DNA of 64,000 bases, from contig NZ_CP073760.1 of NCBI RefSeq assembly GCF_018399035.1, positions 744,001 to 808,000 on the forward strand, in the 5' to 3' direction. This document shows positions 56,171 to 64,000 of this stretch, in pieces. The notes below the pieces were generated by a model, which saw only the letters and a list, made by a program, of their open reading frames with translations, did not search any database and had not been told where the DNA came from. The first letter of the stretch is position 1; every line of letters starts with the position of its first letter. The translations under genes and the position numbers were made by a program. This stretch comes from Thiocapsa sp. Its GTDB lineage: Bacteria > Pseudomonadota > Gammaproteobacteria > Chromatiales > Chromatiaceae.

Positions 56171-56278
56171 GTTCCCCCCGGTACATTGGACGTTTGGCCT
56201 GTAGGCACCGGCACAGTATAGGAAGAGGTCGCCGAAAAGCAATCGAAAATTTCTCATGGTGTCGATTCGGTATCGAAC

Positions 56279-56466
56279 TTAAACCGCGCCCGGTGCGGTA
56301 TGCGATGTTTTTGGATGGGATCGGCCCCGGCAGATGTGACGAGCGTTGGAGTCGGCGCGGTTTAAGATATTAAAAAATATTAAATTTTAAACCGCGTCTC
56401 ACCGGGATCGAGGACATCTCCAAAGCCAAATACAAAATGACGCATGTCGCTCTGGACGCGGTTTAG
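56279..56466. repeat. Family C compound element (B-linker-A')
   Basis: TTAAACCGCGCCCGGTGCGG to GAGTCGGCGCGGTTTAA, linker GATATTAAAAAATATTAAAT, second unit CGTCTCACCGGGATCGAGGA to CTCTGGACGCGGTTTAG. It lies 109 bp upstream of the DUF882 start. Confidence 0.9.
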
Positions 56467-56524
56467 ATCATAAAAAAATAAATCATTTCAACAGCATGTT
56501 GTCATTGATTTTTTGTGTAATCTG

Positions 56525-56860
56525 TTAAACCGCATCCAGAGCGAGATGCTCACTTTCGAGTGAGCTCGAAGTTTGGTGAATCCACGACCCTTAGCGGGGG
56601 ACGCGGTTTAAAATTTTGGCCTCGATCATCCCTTCGCCCACAGCGGCCACCGAATGCGTCGTCAGGCCATCCTGGCCTGACGGAATCAGGGCTGGAAGCC
56701 CTGACGACGCAAGGATCGCCAGCAGCTGGACCAAACGATGATCAAGGCCAAAATTTTATATTTTTTAATACTTTAAACCGCGCCGGCTCCAGCGGCTCTG
56801 AAATCCGCCGGGGCCGATCCCATCCAAAAACATCGCATACCGCACCGGGCGCGGTTTAAC
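56525..56860. repeat. Family C compound element (A-linker-B) interrupted by a MITE
   Basis: Unit A (56525-56611) TTAAACCGCATCCAGAGCGA to GGGGACGCGGTTTAA; unit B (56773-56860) TTAAACCGCGCCGGCTCCAG to CGGGCGCGGTTTAAC. The AT-rich linker is split by a 132-bp insertion. Unit A here is the cleanest copy in the window, with an inner stem GCTCACTTTCGAGTGAGC. Confidence 0.9.
56618..56749. mobile_element. 132-bp MITE with 8-bp target-site duplication
   Basis: Termini GGCCTCGATCATC and GATGATCAAGGCC are inverted repeats matching at 12 of 13 bases. On both sides lies AAAATTTT (56610-56617 and 56750-56757), a direct 8-bp duplication from the host linker. Inside, GCGTCGTCAGG and CCTGACGACGC form a further stem. 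It has no coding capacity. It must be a passive element moved by a transposase elsewhere. Confidence 0.8.
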
Positions 56861-57155
56861 AGATGACGTCATGACTCATGAGAGGTGTTTTTCAAACGGA
56901 TCGGGCGTGATGTGGACGCTATTTCGATCGCATTTAGAGAACTGATTCGACGATTTTTCTGTACATTTTACATTCGCGCGCGCTCGGCCATAATGCATCC
57001 ATGCGGGTCCCGTCAAACAATGCGGGGGCGGATCGAGTGCGAATCGGCAGACAACGGGTTCGCCGCCGACGCGAAAGGGCTGACGTCTCCGGCCGTCTTG
57101 CTCTAGCATGTAGCGCCGGGATGCACCGGGTTCGGCACCGTTCGAGGGGGATGAG
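56861..57155. promoter_or_regulatory. AT-rich intergenic upstream of the transglycosylase gene
   Basis: After the repeats, the stretch near 56900-57000 (GAACTGATTCGACGATTTTT, CTGTACATTTTACATTC, GGCCATAATG) is unusually AT-rich and is the likely promoter. No gene is seen in it. Confidence 0.45.
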
Positions 57156-57851
57156 ATGCGAGGGCTCCTGGCGATTCTTGTGGTCTTGGCGGCGTGCGGC
57201 GTCGCGGGCGCGGCTCAGGCCGATATCTACAAATATGTCGATGCGGCAGGCAAGGTCTACTTTACGGACGCGCCGCTGAAAGGCAGCAAGTATCGGCTCG
57301 AGTGGAAGCGCGAGACGAAGAAGCTGGTCCGCGAGAGCGAAACACGCTCGGCCGACCTCAAGCAACCCAAGATGCTCACCGGGGAGCGTGCCAAGGCGGC
57401 TGCGCCCATCACGGGCTCGTTGGCGACGCGCCGTGCCGCCTACGAAACGCTGATCGCCGCCAATGCCCGCCGTTACGGACTATCCCCCGCGCTGATCCAT
57501 GCCGTCGTGCGGGCCGAGTCGGCCTACAATCCGAAAGCCGTGTCGCGTGCCGGTGCGCAAGGGCTGATGCAGTTGATGCCCGGGACTGCGGCCCGTTACG
57601 GGGTCACCGACAGCTTCAATCCGGTCGAGAATATCCGCGGCGGGACGGCCTATCTACGGGATCTGATGGACATGTTCGACTGGGACCTCGAGCTTGCTCT
57701 CGCCGGCTACAACGCGGGCGAGGGGGCCGTGATCAAGCACGGACGCAAGATTCCGCCCTATGCGGAGACACAGGCTTACGTGCGCAAGGTCCGCCAGTTT
57801 CTCTGGGCCGAGAAGGACGCCGGCAGCGGCGTGGCGATGTCGGTGCGCTGA
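57156..57851 (+). CDS. Lytic transglycosylase with DUF4124 domain
   Basis: The protein has 231 residues with GGGGGATGAG before ATG 57156. Signal peptide (LLAILVVLAACGVAGAAQA), then a DUF4124 segment (DIYKYVDAAGKVYFTDAPL), a basic linker and a Slt/MltC-like goose-lysozyme domain: LIHAVVRAESAYNPKAVSRA with the catalytic Glu near residue 125, GAQGLMQLMPGTAARYGV, NIRGGTAYLRDLMDMFDWDL and LAGYNAGEGAVIKHG. It cleaves murein glycan strands in the periplasm. Confidence 0.94.
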   Translation: MRGLLAILVVLAACGVAGAAQADIYKYVDAAGKVYFTDAPLKGSKYRLEWKRETKKLVRESETRSADLKQPKMLTGERAKAAAPITGSLATRRAAYETLIAANARRYGLSPALIHAVVRAESAYNPKAVSRAGAQGLMQLMPGTAARYGVTDSFNPVENIRGGTAYLRDLMDMFDWDLELALAGYNAGEGAVIKHGRKIPPYAETQAYVRKVRQFLWAEKDAGSGVAMSVR

Positions 57852-57911
57852 CGTGCGTGCGGGATTCATCGTCGGGCCGCTCGAGATCCACCGGGCCTGC
57901 GGGCTCTTGGA

Positions 57912-58020
57912 GCGGTGCAGCGATTCCGAGATTGTCCGAGAGCATTGTCGTTGTCGTTGTCGTCATCGACCATCGATGACGACAACGACAACGGACGGTC
58001 TCGACACATTTGCCGTGCTG
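57912..58020. repeat. Family H hexanucleotide hairpin element, copy 5
   Basis: The core 57945-57994 is TTGTCGTTGTCGTTGTCGTC, ATCGACCATCGATGACG, ACAACGACAACGG. Flanks TTGTCCGAGAGCA and ACGGACGGTCTCGACACATT are close to those of copy 1 at 4.7 kb, including the TTGCCGTGCTG end. Confidence 0.85.
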
Positions 58021-58022
58021 TA

Positions 58023-58241
58023 CTAGTCCTCTCCGATGACGCGATCGTCGCGCGGGGTCGAGAGCAGCTTCTCCGCCTCGCCTTGTTGACGTGCGAAGAC
58101 GAGCCGGTACTGGATGTCGCTCCCCGTGCCTTCCTCCTCGCGGCGGCGTCGCACGAGTGCGCGGGCGTCCTGATAGCGTTCGATGGTGTCCACGTATTCC
58201 AGTTGCAGTGGCGGTGAGATCTTGTAGACGAAGTAGGGCAT
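58023..58241 (-). CDS. Small conserved-looking hypothetical protein, 72 residues
   Basis: Starts at ATG 58241: MPYFVYKISPPLQLEYVDTI, then RYQDARALVRRRREEEGTG and YRLVFARQQGEAEKLLSTPR. Its basic and acidic helices resemble small uncharacterised proteobacterial proteins that begin MPYFVYKI; function is not known. No signal or membrane segment. It is convergent with the transglycosylase across a family H repeat. The upstream frame extension to 58430 is not supported. Confidence 0.68.
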   Translation of the reverse strand: MPYFVYKISPPLQLEYVDTIERYQDARALVRRRREEEGTGSDIQYRLVFARQQGEAEKLLSTPRDDRVIGED

Positions 58242-58690
58242 GGTCGGTGTGTCCTTCGCGGTGTCTGTTGTGCGGGTTCCGATCGGTTGCTCGTGGCGGA
58301 AGATGGGCCCGCCCTTGCGGGGCGCAAGTCTAGCGCACTCGTCGCCCGGCAGCGCCGACATGCGAGCCCCCGATGCCGATTGAACGGATGCCAAGTGAAT
58401 TTGTTCGTTGCATAAAGATCCTCTGGGCAAGGTGTTTCGTGGTCCGTGGTATGGTTTTAAGGATGGGCCGATCGGGTCCGTCGGTTCCGGCGAGTGCGCC
58501 GTGAGCGGGTCTGAGTTGCCGCGCCACGACGGCCGGCTGAATCCCTGTCAGGTCCGATGCGGTGGGTGCCGCCCGCGGACGAACCCCGATGACAACGCCC
58601 GACAAGAATGCAGTTCCCTGAGTCGTTTCATCGTCTTCCCGGGTCGAGTATCGACGGGCGCGCGATGAACCCCACCACGAGAGACAGAAG
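58242..58690. promoter_or_regulatory. Intergenic region upstream of sat
   Basis: A 449-bp divergent gap. A less GC-rich patch near 58390-58460 (GTTCGTTGCATAAAGATCCT, GGTATGGTTTTAAGGATGG) may hold the sat promoter. I see no gene, tRNA or recognisable operator in the rest. Confidence 0.4.
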
Positions 58691-59878
58691 ATGATCAAAC
58701 CCGTCGGTTCCGAGGCTTTGAAGCCCTTGTTCGTCTACGACCCGGATTCCCACCATGCCCTGATGCGCGAGGCCGAGAGCCTGCCGTCGGTCATCGTCAG
58801 CTCTCAGGCGGCCGCCAATGCCGTGATGTTGGGTGGCGGATATTTCAGTCCTTTGCCCGGATTTATGAATGTCGCGGACGCCATCGCCGTGGCGGAGGGG
58901 ATGCGGACCACCGACGGGCTCTTCTTCCCGGTTCCGGTACTCTGTTTGCTCGAGAACGCCAACGGGATCGTCGAGGCCAAGCGGATCGCCTTGCGCGACC
59001 CCAATGTCGACGGCAATCCGGTACTCGCCGTGATGGATGTCGAGGCGATCGAGCAGTTGAGCGACGCGCAGATGGCGCTCATGACCGAGAAGGTCTACCG
59101 TACCTCGGACCCGGAGCACCCGGGCGTCCAGACCTTCAACAGCCAGGGTCGATTCGCGGTCTCGGGTCCCATCCAGGTCCTGCATTTCTCTTACTTCCAG
59201 GACGATTTCCCGGATACCTTCCGCACCGCGGTCGAGATCCGCAACGAGATCGCCGAGCGCGGTTGGAAACGCGTCGTCGCCTTCCAGACCCGCAACCCCA
59301 TGCACCTCGCCCACGAGGAGCTGTGTCACATGGCCATGAAGCGGCTCGAGTGCGACGGCCTAGTGATCCATATGCTGCTCGGCAAGCTCAAGCCGGGCGA
59401 CATCCCGGCCCCGGTGCGGGATGCGGCGATCCGCAAGATGGTCGAGCTCTATTTCGCACCCAACAGCGCCATGGTGACGGGCTACGGCTTCGACATGCTC
59501 TACGCCGGGCCGCGCGAGGCGGTGCTGCATGCCTATTTCAGGCAGAACATGGGTGCGACCCATTTCATTATCGGTCGCGATCATGCCGGTGTCGGCGATT
59601 ATTACGGCGCCTTCGATGCCCAGACGATCTTCGATGAAGAGGTTCCCGCAGACGCCCTGCAGATCGAAATCTTTAAGGCAGACCATACCGCTTACTCGAA
59701 AAAGCTCAACCGAGTTGTCATGATGTCCGAGGCCCCGGATCACAGCAAGGAGGACTTCGTCCTGCTCTCAGGCACCAAGGTCCGCGAGATGCTCGGCAAC
59801 GGGATCGCCCCGCCGCCCGAGTTCTCGCGACCCGAGGTCGCGCAGATCTTGATGGATTACTATCGCTCGCTCGGCTGA
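58691..59878 (+). CDS. sat: ATP sulfurylase (sulfate adenylyltransferase)
   Basis: The protein has 395 residues; the homo-oligomeric Sat of sulfur oxidisers, which in the reverse direction turns APS plus pyrophosphate into ATP and sulfate. FQTRNPMHLAHEELCHMAM carries the QTRNP and H-x-x-H motif, and GRDHAGVGDYYGAFDAQ the second substrate loop; LLSGTKVREMLGNG is near the end. GAGAGACAGAAG precedes the ATG. The usual partner aprBA is not within this window. It is a cytoplasmic enzyme. Confidence 0.95.
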   Translation: MIKPVGSEALKPLFVYDPDSHHALMREAESLPSVIVSSQAAANAVMLGGGYFSPLPGFMNVADAIAVAEGMRTTDGLFFPVPVLCLLENANGIVEAKRIALRDPNVDGNPVLAVMDVEAIEQLSDAQMALMTEKVYRTSDPEHPGVQTFNSQGRFAVSGPIQVLHFSYFQDDFPDTFRTAVEIRNEIAERGWKRVVAFQTRNPMHLAHEELCHMAMKRLECDGLVIHMLLGKLKPGDIPAPVRDAAIRKMVELYFAPNSAMVTGYGFDMLYAGPREAVLHAYFRQNMGATHFIIGRDHAGVGDYYGAFDAQTIFDEEVPADALQIEIFKADHTAYSKKLNRVVMMSEAPDHSKEDFVLLSGTKVREMLGNGIAPPPEFSRPEVAQILMDYYRSLG

Positions 59879-60043
59879 GCCAGGTTCTCGGTGATCCGCG
59901 TTGTCCGCAGGGTGCTCGTGTACTTGCGCGGACAACGCACGTCGGCGCCGACAGGGTTCAGGCAGCCGAATCTTCAATGATGTCGAGACGGTGTCGACGC
60001 AGTGGTTGATTCCTGCGAGACCGCCTGCGAGACCGAGAGAACA

Positions 60044-61768
60044 ATGTCCACCTCCAACCTTCCGCACGAGACAGGACTCCGCGATGCGATGTCGGGGCGC
60101 GAGTCCGTACTGACACTTGTCCTGCTGACCCTCGCGACACTCGGGATCGGGCTGCTCTTCGCGCTCGATCCGCGCTGGGGCTACGACGAGGCTTGGCATC
60201 TTTACCTGAGCACGGTCTCGCCTTGGACCAAGGCACTTGAGGAGGGCATGGTCGACGCCCATCCGCCGCTGCATCATCTCCTGCTCATGCCGATGTCCCT
60301 GCTCGGCCCGGATCCCTTCTGGTTCCGTCTGCCGTCGGTCTTGGCCGCCGTCGCAACCGTTCCGCTGTGGTATCTGCTGCTGCGGCGTCTGCGTGTGGTC
60401 CCGGAAATGGCCTTGCTCGGGGTGGTGCTGCTGGTCACGAGCTTCGCCTTCCTCGAGCTTGCGGTCTCGGTGCGCTCCTACAGTTTCGGACTGCTGTTCT
60501 TGGTCATCGGACTGCTCGCGGCGACGACGCTCGTTCCGCGGACCGTCTCGGGCGCGACCGGTCTCGGGACTGCGCCCAAACCGCAGCCACTGATGGCTGC
60601 GTTTGGGCTCACCATCGCCTTCGCCTTCATCTACTCGGCACTCTTCGTCATCGTCGGCTTGATCCTGGCCTTGGCGGTGGTGTGGGCGGTTCGGGCCGGA
60701 CGCCGCTTTATGCGTCCGTTCACGTGGGTGCGGACGTGGCGATTGTTGGATTGGACCGCTTTTGTTGTCCTGGTGATCGGCGTCCTCTCGGTGCTGCTGT
60801 GGTTTGCACTCGGGTATGGACGCGGACGGGGGGCCGTTGTCCCCATGCATCTGGAGTCCTTCACGCTCTGGGAAGGCGATTCGATCCTCCATTTCGCCTG
60901 GTGCGGCCTGGTCGGCAACGCCGGCTGGCTGACTCCGCAGTTCTCGGCGACGGATCCGGGGCAAATACTCGCCGTGGCGCTCTTCTGGACGGCTGCCGTC
61001 CTCGTGTTGGCGGTCGGACTGTGGCGGCGGCAAAGCGCGCGGGTGTTGATGGTTCTGGCGGCGATGATTGCCACCGCGCTGGTCTTTGCGGCCGGGGTCG
61101 CCGGCGCCTACCCGTTCGGCGGACTGATGCGGCATCAAGCGATGCTGTTGCCGCTGTATCTCGTGATCATCGTCTTGGCGCTCGATGCCGTCTGGTCGCG
61201 TCTGCATTCCCGACGCGTGCAGCAGGCGTTCAGCCTTGCGGTGGTCGGGTTTGCCTTGGTCGGGCTCTTTCGTGCCCAGGCGACCGATCCTGTCGGCGAG
61301 GCCCACACCGACGGCATGCGTCCCGAGATCGCGGCCGCGTTCGCGTGCGATTCGGGGCAGCAGGCGGTCTACATCGAGGGGCAGGTGTTCTATCCACTCT
61401 ATGCCGCCGCCTATCCCAAGGGGATCGCGTTCCGCACAACCCTGAGCGAGCAAGACGGCGTGCTCGTCGAGGTTCCGTATGAAACGGGCTGGTTCAACGG
61501 CTTGATCCATCCGCGGGATTGGGACGTCTACGCGATGACGGACGATTGCGGATCCGAGCGCATGCTCATCCGAGACCGGCGGCGTTGGACCTTGCCCGAG
61601 GGCCCCGACACCAGGTTCGAGTCGCAACTGGAGGCGTTGCAGGCGACGCTCGGGGTCGCATCGCTTCAGGTGATCCGACTTTCCCCGGAAGAGGATGACG
61701 CCGCGTCCGAAACCGGTGCGGGTTCGGCGGATGAGACGTCCGGGGCACGCTGCCCGGTTCGTCGATAG
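60044..61768 (+). CDS. GT-C (ArnT/PMT-like) glycosyltransferase-like membrane protein
   Basis: The protein has 574 residues from ATG 60044 (MSTSNLPHE). About ten helices; the first external loop has GYDEAWHLYLSTVSPW and VDAHPPLHHLLL, giving the acidic pair and His of GT-C enzymes of GT39/ArnT type that use polyprenyl-phosphate sugars. The C-terminal 120 residues form a soluble domain (DSGQQAVYIEGQVFYPLYAA). Donor and acceptor are not visible. A flippase-like and an FAD enzyme gene lie convergently downstream. Confidence 0.8.
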   Translation: MSTSNLPHETGLRDAMSGRESVLTLVLLTLATLGIGLLFALDPRWGYDEAWHLYLSTVSPWTKALEEGMVDAHPPLHHLLLMPMSLLGPDPFWFRLPSVLAAVATVPLWYLLLRRLRVVPEMALLGVVLLVTSFAFLELAVSVRSYSFGLLFLVIGLLAATTLVPRTVSGATGLGTAPKPQPLMAAFGLTIAFAFIYSALFVIVGLILALAVVWAVRAGRRFMRPFTWVRTWRLLDWTAFVVLVIGVLSVLLWFALGYGRGRGAVVPMHLESFTLWEGDSILHFAWCGLVGNAGWLTPQFSATDPGQILAVALFWTAAVLVLAVGLWRRQSARVLMVLAAMIATALVFAAGVAGAYPFGGLMRHQAMLLPLYLVIIVLALDAVWSRLHSRRVQQAFSLAVVGFALVGLFRAQATDPVGEAHTDGMRPEIAAAFACDSGQQAVYIEGQVFYPLYAAAYPKGIAFRTTLSEQDGVLVEVPYETGWFNGLIHPRDWDVYAMTDDCGSERMLIRDRRRWTLPEGPDTRFESQLEALQATLGVASLQVIRLSPEEDDAASETGAGSADETSGARCPVRR

Positions 61769-61807
61769 CGGACTTCGGGGTTCATTGGGGCGCGTGATTC
61801 GCGTTGT

Positions 61808-62815
61808 TCAGGGTATTTCCGCGGCCTCGCTCAGCGAGGCCGCCTCTCGGCGAACTTGGCGATAGGAATAGTGCCGCGAGACGAAGTAGAGGGCGCCGGT
61901 CAAGGTCACCGGCACCCAGTGGCCGACGAGGAAGAGGATGCTGGCGGCGAGGGCGACCTCTTGACCGATGCCGAACGGTGTCAAGGCGAAGACGAAGGCG
62001 GCCTGCACCGGACCCACGAATCCGGGCACGCTCGGCAGCGACACGGCTGCCGCGGTTACACCGACCACCAGCATCGCCACGCCGGGCGATACGGACACGC
62101 CATAGCCCGCGAGGCTCAGCCAGACCAGGGCCGCCGCGACAAACCAGCGCACGAGCGACTGCGCCAGCAGCGCCGCGGCGGTTGACGGCTTGGCGAGCGC
62201 CGCCAATCCGCGCGTCAGCTCGGTGAGATAGGTCTGTCCCCGCTCGGCGAGGGGTGCGGGTAGGAACGGACTTAACCGTCTCCAAAGACCCATCGAAGCC
62301 TGCGGGAATCGCCCGAGCAGCACCAGCACCGTCATCAGCGCGAGGATCCCGGCGAGCGCGACGGCGAGACCATAGCTCCAGCCGGGCGGCAGCTCGCCGA
62401 CCAGGATCGCACCGGTCACGAAGACGAGCAGGATGCCCACCAGATCGAGCGCCCGCTCGACCACCAGCGTCATCAGGACACCGCTGCGCGAGCATCCCGA
62501 TTCCTTCGCAAAGATGACGGTGCGGATCAGCTCGCCGATGCGCAGCGGAAGCACGTTGTTCCCGGCGAAGCCGATCATCATCGAGGGCGCGACCTGCCGC
62601 ACCGAGAAGTGACCGAATGGCTTGAGGATCAGCGTCCAACGCAGTGCGTTGTCGAAGAAAAAGAACGCCAGCAGGATCAGGAACGGCGGGATGACCCAGA
62701 GCTCGCCTTCGAGCAACGTCGCGCGCAGCGTGCCGAGGTCGACACCGCTCAGGGCATAGACGAGCAGCCCGATCGTAAAGAGGATCGGGAGCAGTAGTAC
62801 GAGGAGCCGCTTCAT
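61808..62815 (-). CDS. LPG_synthase_TM / UPF0104 flippase-like membrane protein
   Basis: The protein has 335 residues and about eight helices. FDNALRWTLILKPFGHFSVR, MIGFAGNNVLPLRIGELIRT, VERALDLVGILLVF and SVPGFVGPVQAAFVF are the conserved segments of the lysylphosphatidylglycerol-synthase membrane domain family, which includes glycolipid-associated flippase-like proteins. No catalytic synthase domain is attached. The ATG at 62815 overlaps the stop of the FAD enzyme gene (ATGA), so they form an operon. A relic of a relative lies at 28.9 kb. Confidence 0.87.
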   Translation of the reverse strand: MKRLLVLLLPILFTIGLLVYALSGVDLGTLRATLLEGELWVIPPFLILLAFFFFDNALRWTLILKPFGHFSVRQVAPSMMIGFAGNNVLPLRIGELIRTVIFAKESGCSRSGVLMTLVVERALDLVGILLVFVTGAILVGELPPGWSYGLAVALAGILALMTVLVLLGRFPQASMGLWRRLSPFLPAPLAERGQTYLTELTRGLAALAKPSTAAALLAQSLVRWFVAAALVWLSLAGYGVSVSPGVAMLVVGVTAAAVSLPSVPGFVGPVQAAFVFALTPFGIGQEVALAASILFLVGHWVPVTLTGALYFVSRHYSYRQVRREAASLSEAAEIP

Positions 62816-64000
62816 GCGTCGGGCCGTCCTTCGGGCATTGCCTCGGGCATGGCTTCGGGCATGGCTTCGGGCATGGCTCCCGGATAGAGGCGACGCACGG
62901 TCGCCAGCGCCGATTCCAGATCCTCGTCGACCTCGATATGCCGGAACTCGGCGTTGCGACCGACCGAATGCAGATTCTCGTACCGACCCAGCACGGTCTC
63001 CGCGCGCGTCTTCACGGCCTCGAATCCGCGGTCGTAGACCGGATAGCCGAAGCCCTCGGGCAGGACCAGCACGTCGTCCACCGCGGCCCGGTCGACCAAG
63101 CGATAACGCTCCAGCGCGCTCAGGACATCCTCGACGGGGCGATCGGTCTCGGCGGTCACCTCGGCACAGAGCACCGTGTTGTCCACCTGCGCCTCCGGGT
63201 CGTGGAAGTTGCGGAACTCCGCCATCCGGTTGATCACGACATCGCCGTCGCCGAAATAGACCCACTGGTAGGGCATCACGCGCGGTTGTTTCACATGCAG
63301 ATAGACCAGCTCGATGCCGCGATACCTGAGCTTGAAGTCCTCCCCGAGCATCCGCCCGAGCAGGGTGGCGGGTAGGGTGCTGAAGACACGGTCGCACTCG
63401 AAGCGGTGCGACTCGCCGTCCCGGCGGTATTGGATCGCGGTCACCCGATTCTCGGTGCGCTCGAGCCCCGTCACCTTGGATTCGAGCATCACCTCGCCGC
63501 GGATGAGCGCATGCATGGCGTCGGCAATCTGTCCGTAACCGCCGTCGGCCGGGTAGTGGAAGGTGCTGAAGAAGGTCTTGGAGCTGCGGCGGATGGTGTC
63601 GAGCAGTCCGGACGAGCGCAGTTTCTCGCGCCCCCAGGTCACCGAGATCTCGCTGGGCGGGACGCCGAACATCTTTTTCGTGTAAGGCTCGAAAAAGAAG
63701 TCGTAAAGCCCTCTCCCGTAGCGATTCAGGGCCAGCGCCTCGAAGGAGTCTTCGGGGAGCTTCGGACGTGCGAGAAACCCCAGGATCAAGCGGGCGGCGG
63801 TTTTAGGATCGAACTTCAGGATCAGCTCGATCGGGTTGATCGGGTCCGCGATCACCTTGTCCTTCATCAGGATCCGGCTGTTGCGGCGATGCTCGCGCAA
63901 CGGCACCAGGGACTCGATCATCGCGACGAGCGTGCGATCCTGCGTATAGAGCCGATGAGGCGCGATATCGCAGGGCACGCCGTGCCAGTCGAAGGTGCGC
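62812..64000 (-). CDS. FAD-dependent amine-oxidase-like protein, N-terminus beyond window
   Basis: At least 396 residues; the frame runs off position 64000, so the dinucleotide-binding GxGxxG motif is not in view. Segments FFFEPYTKKMFGVPPSEISV, YPADGGYGQIADAM, VFSTLPATLLGRML and the closing NLHSVGRNAEFRHIEVDEDL resemble the protoporphyrinogen-oxidase/UDP-galactopyranose-mutase-like group, possibly acting on a glycolipid or carotenoid-like substrate. The C-terminus is AMPE repeated four times. It overlaps the flippase-like gene by ATGA. Confidence 0.8.
   Translation of the reverse strand, partial: RTFDWHGVPCDIAPHRLYTQDRTLVAMIESLVPLREHRRNSRILMKDKVIADPINPIELILKFDPKTAARLILGFLARPKLPEDSFEALALNRYGRGLYDFFFEPYTKKMFGVPPSEISVTWGREKLRSSGLLDTIRRSSKTFFSTFHYPADGGYGQIADAMHALIRGEVMLESKVTGLERTENRVTAIQYRRDGESHRFECDRVFSTLPATLLGRMLGEDFKLRYRGIELVYLHVKQPRVMPYQWVYFGDGDVVINRMAEFRNFHDPEAQVDNTVLCAEVTAETDRPVEDVLSALERYRLVDRAAVDDVLVLPEGFGYPVYDRGFEAVKTRAETVLGRYENLHSVGRNAEFRHIEVDEDLESALATVRRLYPGAMPEAMPEAMPEAMPEGRPDA
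62831..62878. repeat. 12-bp in-frame tandem repeat
   Basis: Four units of TCGGGCATGGCT (first one diverged) encode the AMPE repeats at the end of the FAD enzyme (minus strand). Confidence 0.85.

Overview
The window is high-GC proteobacterial DNA with dense, short-spaced genes. Gene order and protein character (Hsp33, YgfZ, a gammaproteobacterial MFS permease, ATP sulfurylase of the sulfur-oxidiser type) suggest a gammaproteobacterium, probably a purple sulfur bacterium of the Chromatiaceae. No photosynthesis, rRNA or tRNA gene is visible, so this placement is an inference.

Layout. 0-10.5 kb: the end of a YheT-like hydrolase, tolC, aroC, an MFS permease, then a storage-polysaccharide cluster (glgX, a GH57 glycosidase, a DUF4912-like protein) and a SOUL haem-binding protein. 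10.7-19.5 kb: DUF1840, glnS with a DinB-like protein and a uracil-DNA-glycosylase-like protein in an overlapping operon, a broken cupin gene, a periplasmic rhodanese, a KefB-type antiporter and katG. 19.8-29.8 kb: a CNT nucleoside transporter and hslO, a new 56-residue membrane protein, a phosphoesterase, small conserved genes, purM-purN, a HepT/MntA (HEPN-MNT) toxin-antitoxin pair lying between two gene relics, and a CDP-alcohol phosphatidyltransferase.

30.0-51.9 kb holds the main accessory locus. It has two SrfA-type membrane proteins, SrfB (actin/Hsp70-like ATPase fold), SrfC (P-loop GTPase-like), a single-pass Sel1-like protein, a SHOCT-like membrane protein and, on the opposite strand, a third SrfA-type protein. 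A second + strand operon follows: a secreted VWA protein resembling the periplasmic part of the type VI secretion kinase PpkA, an ABC ATPase, an ABC permease, a formylglycine-enzyme-like periplasmic protein and two coiled-coil lipoproteins. That last set matches the TagT-TagS-TagR-TagQ plus PpkA sensory module known from type VI secretion loci, yet no type VI secretion structural gene is present. I infer an envelope-spanning machine: SrfB and SrfC in the cytoplasm, SrfA-type proteins crossing the inner membrane, and the VWA/Tag-like proteins in the periplasm and outer membrane.

52-64 kb returns to core genes: ygfZ, an RNase II-family protein, a Tat-exported DUF882 protein, a lytic transglycosylase, sat, a GT-C glycosyltransferase-like membrane protein, a flippase-like LPG_synthase_TM protein and an FAD-dependent oxidoreductase cut by the window end.

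The window is unusually rich in short repeats. I use five working names. Family C: TTAAACCGCG-ended compound palindromes of about 195 bp or half units. Family H: hairpins of (GTTGTC)n/(GACAAC)n. Family W: GTAGGATGGGTAGAGCGC palindromes. Family G: GTAGGTTGTGC palindromes. Family R: GTAGGGGCGACTT REP-like palindromes. One family C copy carries a nested 132-bp MITE with an 8-bp target duplication. Several family C ends form the stop codon of the adjoining gene, and others abut start codons.
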